Origin: Macrotis lagotis | Lineage: Eukaryota; Chordata; Mammalia; Peramelemorphia; Peramelidae | Length of the DNA stretch: 64,000 nt | Assembly: GCF_037893015.1 (NCBI RefSeq) | Contig: NC_133658.1 | Location: 424,853,890-424,917,889, forward strand | Reading direction: 5' to 3' | Shown here: positions 10,270 to 21,495 of the stretch, piece after piece | Numbering within the stretch: the first letter of the stretch is position 1 | How the letters are laid out: each line of letters opens with the position of its first letter | Position numbers and translations under genes: made by a program | Notes under the pieces: model-generated | Databases searched by the model: none | What the model was told of the DNA's origin: nothing | The model's input: the letters and a program-made list of their open reading frames with translations, nothing else

Positions 10270-10560
10270 TGTATGTCTGTGCGTGTGTGTATACATATAT
10301 ATGCGTGTATATATACAGAATATGTTTATATTTCATATGTATGTTATAATATCTTTATATTTTTATATTATATATCATATTGTATGTATTTATGCATATA
10401 TTTTACATGTATTTATATATGTATATATTTAATATACTCATGTATATATTTTATATTTTTATTTATTTGTGTGCATATTTTATATATTTATGTAAACATT
10501 TTACATATTATATTTTTACTTATATAATACATATTTATGTATATTTTTGTATTTATGTTT
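10270..10560. repeat. Degenerate TATG/TATT AT-rich simple repeat
   Basis: Roughly 290 bases made of tatatgt, tatttata and similar units, with few C. It starts within about 60 bases of the CpG island. The tyrosine- and isoleucine-rich ORFs here are artefacts. Confidence 0.85.
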
Positions 10561-10762
10561 GCCTTCGTGTATATTGGTCTCTGTATATTTCCTCTGTGTC
10601 TCTACTGAATGTTTATTTTTCTGAGTGCATTTCTTATGTGTCCCTGTGTTTCTTTGTCTGCCTCTGTATCTCTGCTATATTTTAATTTCTCTCATCCTGC
10701 CTTTTTGGAAGGATAGGGGTTGTTGGAAGGGACCCTATCAGCCGACATATAGTGGAATTCTT

Positions 10763-10885
10763 TTTTTTTTTTTTTTGCAAGGCAATGGGGTTAAGTGGCT
10801 TGGCCAAGGCCACCCAGCTAGGTCATTATTAAGTGTCTGAGATCGGATTTGAACCCAGGCACTCCTGACTCCAGGGCCGGGTGCT
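10763..10885 (-). mobile_element. 5'-truncated SINE (WSINE1-type)
   Basis: Minus-strand copy: poly-T at 10761-10776, then gcaaggcaatggggttaagt and the reversed body up to ccagggccgggtgctt. Target duplication TATAGTGGAATTCTT at 10748-10762 and 10886-10900 is perfect. The head of the element is absent. Confidence 0.92.
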
Positions 10886-10900
10886 TATAGTGGAATTCTT

Positions 10901-11100
10901 AACTGAAGAATCCCCTCTACAAAATATCAGACAAGTGGTGACCAGCCTTTGCTTGAAGGCCTGTAGCTAGAAGAAACTCATTCCACTTTTGAATAATGCC
11001 AATTGTTGGGAAGTTTTTCCATATTTTTAAAGTAAATTTGGGTCTTTGTCATTTCTAGCCATTGCTACCTCTCCCTCACACCTCTTTTCACCCAGTTAAA
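10901..11100 (-). mobile_element. CR1/L3-type LINE fragment
   Basis: ctcattccacttttgaataa then ttgttgggaagtttttccat resemble the reversed 3' part of a common mammalian CR1/L3 repeat. Related text occurs at 29560-29870 and 35440-35690. Diverged. Confidence 0.5.
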
Positions 11101-11185
11101 AATGGAGAGGAGATGGTGGAGGAGATGGGAAGGAACTTTCCAACAAATATGCATCTTCAACTGTTTACCTCTTTCTTTGAGTACA

Positions 11186-11302
11186 TTGCCATTCTGTCAG
11201 GAGTAGTTAACATGTTTCCTAATAGGTAGTCTGGAGATTTGATTTGCCATTCTGTCAGGAGATAGTTAACATGTTTTCTAATAGGTACTCTGGAAGTGTG
11301 AT
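11186..11302. repeat. Tandem duplication, two 58-base copies
   Basis: ttgccattctgtcaggag at 11186 recurs at 11244, each followed by agttaacatgttt, ctaataggta and ctggaa/ctggag. The copies differ at a few positions, so the duplication is not recent. The flanks show nothing else. Confidence 0.88.
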
Positions 11303-11866
11303 TTGTCATTGCACTGGTCATTGTTTTAAGGCTTTCACTGTTGTTTTAGGGGTGCTCTTGTATAGATTGTTCTTCTGGTTTTACTCACTTCTCTTGAATC
11401 AGTTCACAGAACCCAGGATTTTAAGTTTGTATATCAAACTAGGTGTACTCAAAACTCCTTTATCTGATTTAGATAAGAGTAAGGTTATCTCCTGACTTTT
11501 CTTCTATGCTTCCTTACTCTCACCTCAATTATGAGAAATAGAAAACTCTACCCCTTTATTCCTCCTTTCTAAACTATGTGTTTCTTTAATTTTCTTTTCT
11601 CTTTCCCTTCTCCAAAATCTGAGAAGAGAACTGATTCGTACCATTTCTTGTTTCTTCTTTCCCATAAGGAAATTAGCACTACATCATCATATTCTACCCA
11701 AGCATCTATTCAAATAAATTTACTTTTCTAGATTTCTCTGGATTCTCCTTGTAAGTATTTCAAAATTCCTACTTTTAATGAGAAATTCTTGAAAATCCTA
11801 TTTCACAAAAGATCTTCCCTCTAACCCAATTCCATAGAAAAACACTCACTTTGGTAGGGTTAAGTT
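11303..11866. other. Intronic stretch, no recognised element
   Basis: AT- and pyrimidine-rich sequence without convincing coding text or SINE boxes. The 83-codon frame at 11244-11495 overlaps the tandem duplication and has no known motif. Confidence 0.4.
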
Positions 11867-12028
11867 ATTCTTTTTTTTTTTTTTTTGGTTTTTACAAGGC
11901 TATGGGGTTAAGTGACTTGCCCAAAGTCACACAGACAGGAAATTATTAAATGTCTGAGAACAGATTTAAACTCAGGTCCTCCTGACTCAGGGACTGGTGC
12001 TCTTTTCACTGTGCCACCTAACTGCCCA
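11867..12028 (-). mobile_element. Full-length SINE (WSINE1-type)
   Basis: Poly-T, acaaggctatggggttaagt, reversed body and head ending cacctaactgccc. Target duplication AGGGTTAAGTT at 11856-11866 and 12029-12039. Confidence 0.93.
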
Positions 12029-12188
12029 AGGGTTAAGTTCCTCTTGATTGTAAGACTATACTACCATTTGCCTTTTGAGGAATATTATACTTCAATATTT
12101 TTTTTTCCAATTTTTAGTAGAAATTGCTAGGTCTTGTATGATCCTAGTAGTTCTTTGGTATGTGAACTCTTTCTGGATCCCTGCAGCA

Positions 12189-12900
12189 TTTTTTTTTTTA
12201 TTGTTGATGTTGTAGCTATGGTTATTGAGGTTTCTTTTAGGAAATGATTGGCAGATGATCTATCTTTACAGTGTTCTCTATGTCTATTAGATCTGGCCAG
12301 TTTTCATTTATGACTTCTTGAAATATACAGAAATCTCAAAATTCCTAGTGTAATTTTAAGCCTTAATAGTTATTATATATTATAATATAGTAATAATTGC
12401 TTACATATTGCATTATAGCCCTAAAGATTTTTGTGTGCAAGTTTTTTTTTCCAAAAATCATGGTTTTAAGGGAATCCAGTGATTTTTAATTTATCTCTTC
12501 TTGTTTTTCAGGTCAGTTGTTTTTTATATTAGATATCTTAAATTTTCTTCTTTGTTTTCAGTCATTAATTTTGTTATCATATATTTTTGCTCTCTCATGA
12601 AGTCATTGTTTTCTTGGGTAAGGTTTACCACCTTCTTTTCCAAGCTATTATTGGCCTTCCCTATTCTTTCCATCAAAGACTTTATTTCATTTATCCATTT
12701 TTTTCTTTTCTTCTAGATATTCATATAGTCCTTGTGGAATGTCTTTTTCCCCTTCAAATCTGTGCTTGAAGTTATTATGTAATTTCTCCTTCTAGATTGG
12801 ATTTTTGAACATCTCTAGATCTGCAGTAATTTTTTATATTAGTCGTTGTCTTCCTTGGTTTACTCATCTCTCCAGTTTAGATTCCTGTGCCAAGATCATG
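12189..12900 (-). mobile_element. L1 ORF1-only copy with A tail (half-L1 type)
   Basis: On the minus strand an ATG at 12867 starts MSKPRKTTT, followed by NYCRSRDVQKSNLEGE-like text, a coiled-coil stretch (SLMERIGKANNSLEKKVVNL, TQENNDFMREQKYM), a DLKNK piece and IKITGFP (start of the RNA-recognition domain), then FQEVINENWPDLIDIENTVK and IDHLPII. This is the order of L1 ORF1. Instead of continuing to ORF2 it ends in a run of 11 A (T at 12189-12199 on the + strand). The C-terminal part of ORF1 and all of ORF2 are missing. Stops and shifts are present. No sure target duplication was found. Confidence 0.75.
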
Positions 12901-12932
12901 CCCTGCCCCATGCAGTTTTCTTTTCCATTCTT

Positions 12933-13086
12933 TTTTTTTTTTAGGTTCTTGCAAGGCAAATGGGGTTAAGTGGCTTGCCCAAGGCCACACAGCTAGGTAA
13001 TTATTAAGTATCTGAGACCAGATTTGAACCCAGGTACTCCTGACTCCAAGGCCGGTGCTTTATCCACTAGGCCACCTAGCTACCCC
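12933..13086 (-). mobile_element. Full-length SINE (WSINE1-type) between two L1 pieces
   Basis: Near-consensus minus-strand copy ending at gccacctagctacccc. Target duplication TCTTTTCCATTCTT at 12919-12932 and 13087-13100 is perfect. Confidence 0.95.
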
Positions 13087-14712
13087 TCTTTTCCATTCTT
13101 GACTAGCTGACCTCATATCAGTTTTTTTGTTTGTGAATTGCATTTTTCCCCAGTTTACGTACATGTAAGATGATTTTCGACATTCATTTTTATAAGATTT
13201 TGAGTTCCCCAGAATGACAGGCAGTATGGTATAGATTATGCTAATAGAATCATGTTAAATATATTTCCATGTTAGTCATATTGTGAAAGAAGAAACAGAC
13301 AAATGAGGAAAACCATGAAAAAGTGTGGGGGGGAATAGTATGTTTTGATCTACGCTCAGAGTCCATCAATACTGTCTCTGGATGAGGATAGCATTTTCAT
13401 CATGAATATTTGGAATTGGCTTCAATCCTTGTATTGCTGAGAAGAGGTGTCATAGTTGATCATTGCACAGTGTTGTTGCTATTGTCTACAATGTTCTGGT
13501 TCTTTCTGTCCACTTCACTCAACATCAGCTCATATAAGTTTTTTGAAACCTGCCAGCTCATCATTTATTATGACTCAATAGTATTCCAATACATTTATAT
13601 GCTATAACTTGTTCAGCCATTCCCCAATTGTTGGGTATTCCCTCAATTTTTCAATTCTTTGCCCCATAAAAAAAAAGCTGCTATAAATATTTTTGTATTT
13701 GTAGATCCTTTTCCCTTTTTTAATGAAATCTTTGGGAGACAGATCTAGTAGTGATAATGCCAGGTCAAAAGTTATTTACAGTTTGGTTGTCCTTTGGGCA
13801 CAGTTCCAAATTACTTCCCAAAATGGTTGGATCAATTTACAACTCTACCAACAATTCATTATTTTTGAGAAATGAGACCTTTATCAGAGATACTTGTTGC
13901 AGCTTTCCCCAGTTTTTAATATAATTTTTGTTGCATTAGTTTTATTTGTGCAAAAACTTTAGTTTTATATAATCAAAATCATCTGTTTTACATTTCACAA
14001 TGCTCTCTATTTCTTGTTTGTTCATTTTTCTTTTACTATAGACCTCACAAGTAAAGGAATACCTTGCTCTCCCAACTTGTTTATGGTATCATCCTTTATG
14101 TGTAAATCATGTCTCCATTTTGTTCTTATGTTGGTTGGTATGTATTGTGAAGATTGCTTAATACCTAGTTTTCTAATTTTCTCAGCAGTTTTTGTCAAAT
14201 AATGATTTTATTTTTGCAAAAAATTGGATCTTTGGGTTTGTCTGGGATATATTAGATTGCTATGACCATTTGCTATAATGTATTTTGTACCTAATCTGTT
14301 CTACTGATTCACCATTCTATTTCTTAAGCACTACCAAATTGTTTTGATTAATTACATTTTATAATCTGTTTTAGATCTGACTAAACTGCCTTACTTCACA
14401 TATTTTAAATTGTTTCCTTGATATTCTTGACCTTTTATTCTTCCAAATGAATTTTGTTATTTTTTTCTAGCTCTGTAAGATAATTTTTTTGATGGTTTGA
14501 TTGGTACAGAACTGAATAGCAAGATTAATTTAGGTAGTATTGCCACTTTCATTAATTTGACTCAACCTACCCATGAGTAATTAATGTTTTTCCAATTGTT
14601 ATTCAAACATGACTTTATTTGTGTGGAGTGTTTTATAGTTGTGTTCATATAGTTTCTGGTTTGTCTTGGCAGGTAGACTTCCAAGAATTTTATTTTGTCT
14701 ACATTTATTTTA

Positions 14713-14872
14713 TTTTTTTTTAGGGTTTTTTTTTTTGCAAGGCAGTGGGGTTAAGTGGCTTGCCCAAGGCCACACAGCTAGGTAATTATTAAGTGTCTGA
14801 GGTCAAATTTGAACTCAGGTACTCCTGACTCCAAGGCTGGTGCTCTTATCCACTGCACCACCTAGCTGCCCC
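14713..14872 (-). mobile_element. SINE inserted in the L1 (first of three)
   Basis: Full-length minus-strand WSINE1-type copy. Target duplication TACATTTATTTTA at 14700-14712 and 14873-14885 lies within L1 ORF2 sequence. Confidence 0.95.
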
Positions 14873-16712
14873 TACATTTATTTTAAATGAACTTTCTTTC
14901 TATCTCTTGCTGCTGAACTTTCTTGGCAATATAGAGAAATGATGATTTATGGGTGTCTGTTTTGTATCCTGCAACTTTGCTAAAGTTGTTAGTAATTTCA
15001 AGTAGTTTTTAATTGATTCTCTAGGATTTTCGAAGAATAGTATCATATCATATGCAAAGAGTGATAGTTTTGTTTTCTCATTGCTTATTCTAATTCTTTC
15101 AATTTCTTTTTCCTTCATTTATTGCTAAAGCTAACATCTCTAGTGCAATATTGTATAATAGAAATAATGGTCATCCTTACTTCACCCTTGATCTTATTGA
15201 AAGACTTCTAGCTTATCTCTATTACAGATAATGCTTGCCGATAGTTTTAGATAAATATTATTTATTATTTTAAAGGAAGCTTCCTTTATTCCTGTGCTCT
15301 CTAGTGTTTTTAATAGAATGAGTATTGTATTTTGTCAAATGCTTTATCTGTTTTTATTGAGATAATCATATGGTTTTTGTTACTTTTATTATTGATATGG
15401 CCAATTATAGTGAAAATTTTCCTAGTATTACATCAGCTCTATATATTTTTATAAATTCTACCCAGTCATAGTGTATTATCCTTGTGATATATTAATCTCT
15501 TTGCTAGTATTTCAATTAAAATTTTTTGCATCGTTATTCATTAGGGAAATTGGTCTTTAATTTTTTTCTGTTTTGACTCTTCCTAGTTTAGGCATCAGCA
15601 CCATATTTGTATCATAAATGAATTTAGCAGAACTCCTTCTTTGCCTAATTTTCCAAATAATTTATAAAGTGTTGGAATTAATTGTTCTTTATATTTAATG
15701 TTTGGTAGAATGCACTTGTGAACCTACAGATTTTTTCTTAGGAAGTTCATTGGTGGCTTGTTCAAATTCTTTTTCTAAGTTTGGGTTAATTAAAGTATTT
15801 TATTTATTCTTCTGTTAATCTGGGTAATTTATATTTTTGTAGATGTTCATCCATTTCATTTAAATTGTCAAATCAATTGGCATATATTTGGGCATAATAG
15901 CCCCTAACAATTGCCTTATTTTCTTCTCCATTGGTAATGAATTCACCCCTTTTCATTTTTTACTAGAAATTTGATTTTTTTATTTTTTTAAATCAAATTA
16001 ACCCATGGTTTATCTATTTTATTGTTTTTTTCATAAAGCTAACTTCTAGTTTTATTTATTAGTTCAGTGTTTTTCTTACATTCGATTTTATTAATCTCTC
16101 CTTTGATTTTTCAAGATTTCCAATTTGATCTTTAATTGGAGGGAAGGGTTAATTAAGGTATTTTTCCAGTCTTCTTTTAGTTGCATGTCCAATTAGTTGG
16201 TCAGTTGTTTCTATATTTTATTGATGTAAGCAATTAGAGATGTAAATTTTCCCCTAAGTACCACTTTGGCTTTTTCCCATAAATTTTGGTATGTTGTCTC
16301 ATTGTTGGCATTTTATTTAATGAAATTATCAATTGTTTCTATGATTTATTCCTTGATCCACTTATTTTTTTTTAGGATTAGATTATTTCATTACCAATTA
16401 ATTTTAATCTTTCCATTTATTATTATTGAATTTTTATTGCACTATTCTAAAAAGAGTCATTGACTATTTCTGATTTTCTGCATTTGGTTATGATGTAGTT
16501 TTATCCTAATATCATAATTAATTTTTGTGTAATTGCTATACAATACTGAGAAAAGTGTATTCCTTTCTGTTTCCATTCAATTTTTCCCGAACACTATAAT
16601 ATCTAACTTTTCCAGAAATTTATTCATCCCTTTAACTTTTTTTCTTGTTTATTTTTTCATTAAAATTATCTGTTTCTTAGAGGGGAAAGTTGAGGTCTCC
16701 CATTATAGTTTT

Positions 16713-16879
16713 TTTTGTTTTTGTTTTTGTTTTTAGGTTTTTGCAAGGCAAATGGAGTTAAGTGGCTTGCCCAAGGCCACACGGCTAGGTAATTATTAAG
16801 TGTCTGAGACCGGATGTGAACCCAGGTACTCCTGACTCCAGGGCCCGTGCTCTATCCACTGCGCCACCTAGCCGCCCCT
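16713..16879 (-). mobile_element. SINE inserted in the L1 (second of three)
   Basis: Full-length minus-strand copy close to consensus (gccacctagccgcccc). Target duplication CCATTATAGTTTT at 16700-16712 and 16880-16892. The tail has a (GTTTTT)n pattern. Confidence 0.95.
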
Positions 16880-17191
16880 CCATTATAGTTTTATTGTCTA
16901 TTTCTTCCTGTAACTCATTCAACTTCTTCCGAAATTAGATATAAACTATTTGGTGCATATATAGCTAGTATTGATATTACTCCATTGTCTATGGTTCCTT
17001 TTAACAAGATATAGTTTCCTTCCTTGTCTCTTTTGATTAGATCTAGTTTTGCTTTTGCTTTGTCTAAGATCATGATTGCTCCCCTTGCTTTCTTTGCTTC
17101 AGCTGAAGCATAATAGATTTTGCCCTGGCCCCTTACCTTTACCCTGTGTATCTCTCTCAGTTTCAAATGTTTTTCTTCTAAACAACATACT

Positions 17192-17357
17192 GGGGCAGCT
17201 AGGTGGCGCAGTGGATAGAGCACGGGCCCTGGAGTCAGGAGTACCTGGGTTGAAATCCAATCTCAGACACTAAAATAATTACCTAGCCGTGTGGCCTTGG
17301 GCAAGCCACTTAACCCCATTTGCCTTGCACAAACCTAAAAAAAATACAAAAAAAAAA
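17192..17357 (+). mobile_element. SINE inserted in the L1 (third of three)
   Basis: Full-length plus-strand copy, ggggcagctaggtggcgcag to an A-rich tail. Target duplication TAAACAACATACT at 17179-17191 and 17358-17370. It splits the L1 endonuclease codons just upstream of the CLEEKHLK motif. Confidence 0.96.
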
Positions 17358-17640
17358 TAAACAACATACTTTGGGATTCTGGTTATTAATCTCTTCTGCT
17401 CTCTGTTTCCATTTTATGGGTGACATCATCCCATGCACATTCACAGTTATGATTACTAACTGTATAGTTCCCTCCATTTTTTTTCTCCTCTGTTCTCTCC
17501 TTTCATCCTTTGCCTTCTCAGCAATGTTTTGCTCCTGTCTACCTCCTCCCCTGCTCTGCCCTTTCTTCTGTCAGTCCTCACCCTTCAAAGGGTCTAAGAA
17601 CAGCTCACCATTCTGAAGATTTCTAATCACTCTGGAACTT

Positions 17641-18699
17641 TTTTCCCACTTTAGCTGTCTCCAGATCCATGCAGGCACAAATGTGTGTCTCTGGTCTGTC
17701 TCTTCCATCCTAAAAGGCTTTTGGAGTATTTTTTAGCACTTGTTCTGCTTTGTTAGTTTGACCATGAACTTTTTGTTCAGTTCCGAGATGGAAGAAAATA
17801 CTTATTATAGTTTCTTATTTGATTTATTAACCATCATTCAGGTTTTTTTCCCTAGACTTTTTCTAGGGTTTTTCCTAAAGTAGACCTATGGGAGGTAGCC
17901 AGTACCTTCTTACCAACTCTCCAGTCATCTTATCTACCAACTCTCTATTGCCCACTTTTTGTTTTTCTTCTTATCCATAGGTCATTTCCCTTTGTAGAGA
18001 AAGCAAAACAGAATAAGAAGAAAACAATAAAACCTTCTGTCTTTTCTATCCCAATCCTCCTTTATCCAAAGTAGCTCTAAAAGGAAAATAATTCAGTTTT
18101 TTGTTATTCTTAACTTTCCTCACTAGCCTCAGTTATTTTGAACTTTGACACTCATGACTGGAATATATTAAGCTATTGTATTCATATTCTGTTATGCTCC
18201 TGGTTTCCAGTTTTTAACAAGGGTTTTTGTTTTTGTTCAGCTATAAAGCTGAATTTATCAGTGAGTTCCCTGTCATCTTCATCAATCCTTTTATATATCT
18301 CCCCCATCTTCCAGTTCATCATATTTGTTTTTCTCTGTGTTTTAAAATTTAATGCTTAAGAATTTTCTAGCCCCTCTTGTTCTTACTTTCTTTGTTGACT
18401 TTTAGCCCATGAGATACTAGTTCTATTTTTTTCAGGACCCTTGGACTTGGCTATTCCAAATTCTAGGGTATATGGCTTTTGTTCATTCAACAAGCATGTA
18501 TTAAACCCCTACTATATGGTAGACATTTTCTAGGTATTCTAGGTTCATATTTCTCCTTTCTCACAAATTCTAGCATAAAGAAATGGAATATTTTCCTCCT
18601 TTCAAGTTTCCTATCATTTTTACTCCAAAAACGAGTTCCTTTTTATTATTGAGACTCAGTTCAGAAATACAATTTCCTCTTTTTTTTGGTTCCTGTACC
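17641..18699. other. Intronic stretch with weak LINE resemblance only
   Basis: Pyrimidine-rich sequence. It may hold the remains of the L1 5' side or of a CR1/L3 element, but no diagnostic text was seen. A fragment at 18485-18545 resembles the head of the long noncoding repeat (caacaagcatgtattaaacc). Confidence 0.35.
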
Positions 18700-19009
18700 T
18701 TTTAAAGAATGAAAAAGTAATTATGAAAGTGATAAAATTATCAACCACTCTTGTTTGCTAGAGAGAAGACCAGCAGATGTTCATATAATTGAAGTCCCTC
18801 ATGGCTACTATATATTATGTGTATTTGCCAACATTGTGATCTGTTTCCTGGACTCATCTGGAATTCCTTTTCTAAGTGGTCTGTAATATATTCCCATGAT
18901 ACTATCACTTAAGTTTCTTCCTCTAGTGATCTTTTCTCCAAATGCTCCTTACTCTACCCTTCCTCCTCTAATTCCTGGATTTTTTTCAAATAACTATAAA
19001 TGAAGAAGT

Positions 19010-19365
19010 GGTATGGTACAGTGAAAAAGTGTTAGATTTGTTGGTGGAAGATGTGGGTTCCAAACATGTCTCTCCTACTAAGTATCTCTGTAATCTTGAG
19101 CACATCCTTAACCTCTCTGGATTTCAATATCTTTAACTATAAAATAAAGGGAGATTGTCAGGTCTTTTTTCCCCCTAGCTCTAAATCTTTTTTTTTTAAG
19201 GTTTTTGCAAGGCAATGGAGTTAAGTGGCTTGCCCAAGGCCACACAGCTAGGTAATTATTAAGTGTCTGAGACTGGATGTGAACCCAGGTACTCCTGACT
19301 CCAGGGCCAGTGCTTTATCCACTATGCCACCTAGCAGTTCCCTAGCTCTAAATCTTATGTGCTGT
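19010..19365 (+). mobile_element. MIR split by a younger SINE
   Basis: The MIR reads tggtatggtacagtgaaaaa, ctctgtaatcttgagcacat, and ends in ccctagctctaaatctt. The inserted SINE lies at 19190-19339. Confidence 0.65.
19190..19339 (-). mobile_element. SINE (WSINE1-type) inside a MIR
   Basis: Minus-strand copy. Target duplication CCCTAGCTCTAAATCTT (17 bases) at 19173-19189 and 19340-19356, perfect. Confidence 0.95.
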
Positions 19366-20004
19366 TTTTACTATGACATTTTAGCCAGTTCCTCTTTGTA
19401 GCATCCTCTTCCTTTGACTATTATTCCAGATCCATATTCCAGGTATATATCATCCCACCAAATCTCAGTGATATCTTTAATGTTGAATTTACTTCCTGGT
19501 ACTAAGTCTCTACTTCACCATTCTCTGTCCATATTTTGTGAATTTGTCACCTTTGCTACTATTTCTCTCTTTGTATTTCCTTTGTGTATGTCTGTCTCAC
19601 TCTTCTCACTCACTCTTTGTTTTTTAAGACATCTTGGGGGGTTTTTGTGTCTATGTACTTCTCTTTTTATTTCCTATTTTTTGCTTTCCTCCCTTTATAT
19701 CTTTTTCTGTTATCTTCATTATTGTGACACGATCTACTTGTGGGTGTCCCAGGAGACACAGAAAGGACTGCCTTAGTAATAACAGCCCATAGCTGGGTTT
19801 TTTCATACTTTCTACAAGCCTAAAGAAAAGAAGGCTTTCAGTTAGTTGATTGATTAACCATCAGTGGAGCATAGTACATAATTTAAATGCTGCATGAATC
19901 TACCCTATGATATGAAACTACCATCCAAGTGATTTCATCAGAAGGAATCTAGTGCTTATGTTCTTGCATAAGCATAAACTTGTAAGATACATACATATAT
20001 ATAA

Positions 20005-20008
<4 letters not shown>

Positions 20009-20052
<44 letters not shown>
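20009..20052. repeat. (AT)n microsatellite at a SINE tail
   Basis: About 22 AT units directly join the 3' end of the minus-strand SINE that follows, suggesting growth from the A-rich tail. Confidence 0.95.
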
Positions 20053-20056
<4 letters not shown>

Positions 20057-20175
20057 GTTTTTGCAGGACAATGGGGTTAAGTGATTTACACTAGGTAATC
20101 TGAGGCCAAATTTGAACTCAGGTCCTCCTGACTCCAGGGCCAGTGTTCCATCCACTGCACCACCTAGCTGCCCCC
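20053..20175 (-). mobile_element. SINE, internally deleted
   Basis: Minus-strand copy with ttttggtttttgcaggacaa at the tail and cacctagctgccccc at the head. The segment with the ccaaggccacacagctagg text is shortened. Confidence 0.85.
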
Positions 20176-20469
20176 GATATTCCTATCTTGCCAGAGTACT
20201 CCCCACAGTCTTTTAGCTTACTTCTGTTCCTAAATCCCTGGGCTATCTTGTACTGAAGACTGAGTGGGCACACTTGCTGGGATTCAATATTGATCTAGAG
20301 ATATGAGGAAAAGAACATAGAATATTATTCTAAATTGTGAAAATTTTAGAAATATCTATGTGGTTTTAGGTCCCTGCTCCCATTTGTCTGGGAAATGTCC
20401 ATCTATCTGATTTACTTTCTATAATTACATTACACAGGCAATCCATTCTATGGCCATATGCATTTTATT

Positions 20470-20616
20470 TTATTTTTTTTTTAGGTTTTTGCAAGGCAGT
20501 GGGGGTTAAGTGACTTGCCCAAGGCCACATAGCTAGGTGTCTGAGGCCACATTTGAACTCAGGTCCTCCTGACTCTAGGGCCAGTGCTCTATCCACTGCA
20601 CCACCTAGTCGCCCCT
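20470..20616 (-). mobile_element. SINE with target duplication
   Basis: Minus-strand copy with a small internal deletion (aattattaa is absent). Flanks share ATGCATTTTATT at 20458-20469 and 20623-20634. The duplication can be extended to gccat at its left if one base was lost. Confidence 0.9.
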
Positions 20617-20904
20617 GCCATAATGCATTTTATTAAAAAATGAATAAGATGTTTGTCCAGATTTGTTTCATGGTGTGCTCAGTCTAATTACCTCCCAACT
20701 ATCCCTTCAACTACCCCCACCACCTAGGAAAATGAGGGGGAATAAAAGGATTAGTGGAAGAAGTTACAGTTTTTAGAGCCTCCTGAGCTCAATTCTGCTA
20801 ACAATTAGAGAAAAGGTAGGAAGTGTCAGTTTCCCAGCTTGATCTCACCAGCAACTGAGATCTCCTGATAGCTGCAGGTTCATTCCCATTCCAATTATAT
20901 ATAT

Positions 20905-20905
<1 letters not shown>

Positions 20906-20960
<55 letters not shown>
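20906..20960. repeat. (CA)n microsatellite
   Basis: About 26 uninterrupted CA units flanked by TA. Confidence 0.97.
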
Positions 20961-20965
<5 letters not shown>

Positions 20966-21458
20966 AAAGATTATTGGTCTTCCCATTTTCTAGAACCTTT
21001 TCTCCTTCAGTGTAATTTTCTAAGCTCTACCTTCTCTTCAGTGTTTGCAGGTTGCCTGTCCCACAAGGAGCTCTTGGCTCTTGAAAGAAATTGAATTAAA
21101 TGGCAGACCAGTCATTGGGAAGACTGGTGACCTTAAAGGCTTTCCCCAAGGCAATAGCAATAACTAATTAAAAGGAAGATGGCCAATCCCTATTCAAAAT
21201 CTCCCACATCTCCACCTCTTCATGTCCTGAATCTACTTAGTGACTTCCTGCTTTCAATAGCCTGCTGACTCAGTTTCCCCAGTGACATCTCTCATGTTTT
21301 CTCAGACTCCAAGCAAAATGAAATGCACCATAGACCTTGCCTAATATCTTTCTTGTCTCTTTCTCAGGATACATTTCTTTTTGCATCTTTTTCTATCCAC
21401 TTTATGCCTTACTCTGTGTGTGTGTGTGTTTCTTTTTCCCATTTTTCCCCTTTTACTT

Positions 21459-21460
<2 letters not shown>

Positions 21461-21494
<34 letters not shown>
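21461..21494. repeat. (GA)n microsatellite
   Basis: Seventeen GA units, preceded at about 21417 by a short (TG)n. Confidence 0.97.

Positions 21495-21495
<1 letters not shown>

Larger units (their letters stand above)
13110..17640 (-). mobile_element. Long L1 LINE (ORF2 and 3' UTR) carrying three SINEs
   Basis: The 3' end lies near 13110-13125 and the 5' side at about 17640. On the minus strand an ATG at 17477-17475 opens ORF2: MEGTIQLVIITVNVHGMM, SPIKWKQRAEEINNQNPKVC, CLEEKHLK, then, past an inserted SINE, KIYYASAEAKKARG and DLIKRDKEGNYILLKGTIDN (endonuclease). The reverse transcriptase motif survives as LFAYDMILFF near 15060 (family form F/YADD, here with Tyr in place of the first Asp), followed by ENPRESIKNYLKLL. 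The 13400-13700 part matches the end of ORF2 and 3' UTR of marsupial L1. Allowing for about 475 bases of SINE, ORF2 is nearly full length, but it is broken by many stops and the catalytic motif is changed. Confidence 0.88.
18700..19540 (-). mobile_element. CR1/L3-type LINE fragment, interrupted by MIR and SINE
   Basis: Text such as gaagtccctcatggctacta, gatctgtttcctggactcat, agtggtctgtaatatattcc and, after the interruption, atctcagtgatatctttaat resembles the reversed CR1/L3 sequence of mammals. Boundaries are approximate. Confidence 0.5.

Noticed and set aside
9403-10336. Long ORFs of 200-261 codons on both strands in the GC-rich block
   Set aside because: Their products are Pro/Arg/Gly/Ala-rich, they overlap in several frames on both strands and have no domain. 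They come from the CpG island composition.
10069-10685. Tyr/Ile/Cys-rich membrane-like ORFs
   Set aside because: They are translations of the TATG/TATT simple repeat and are not genes.
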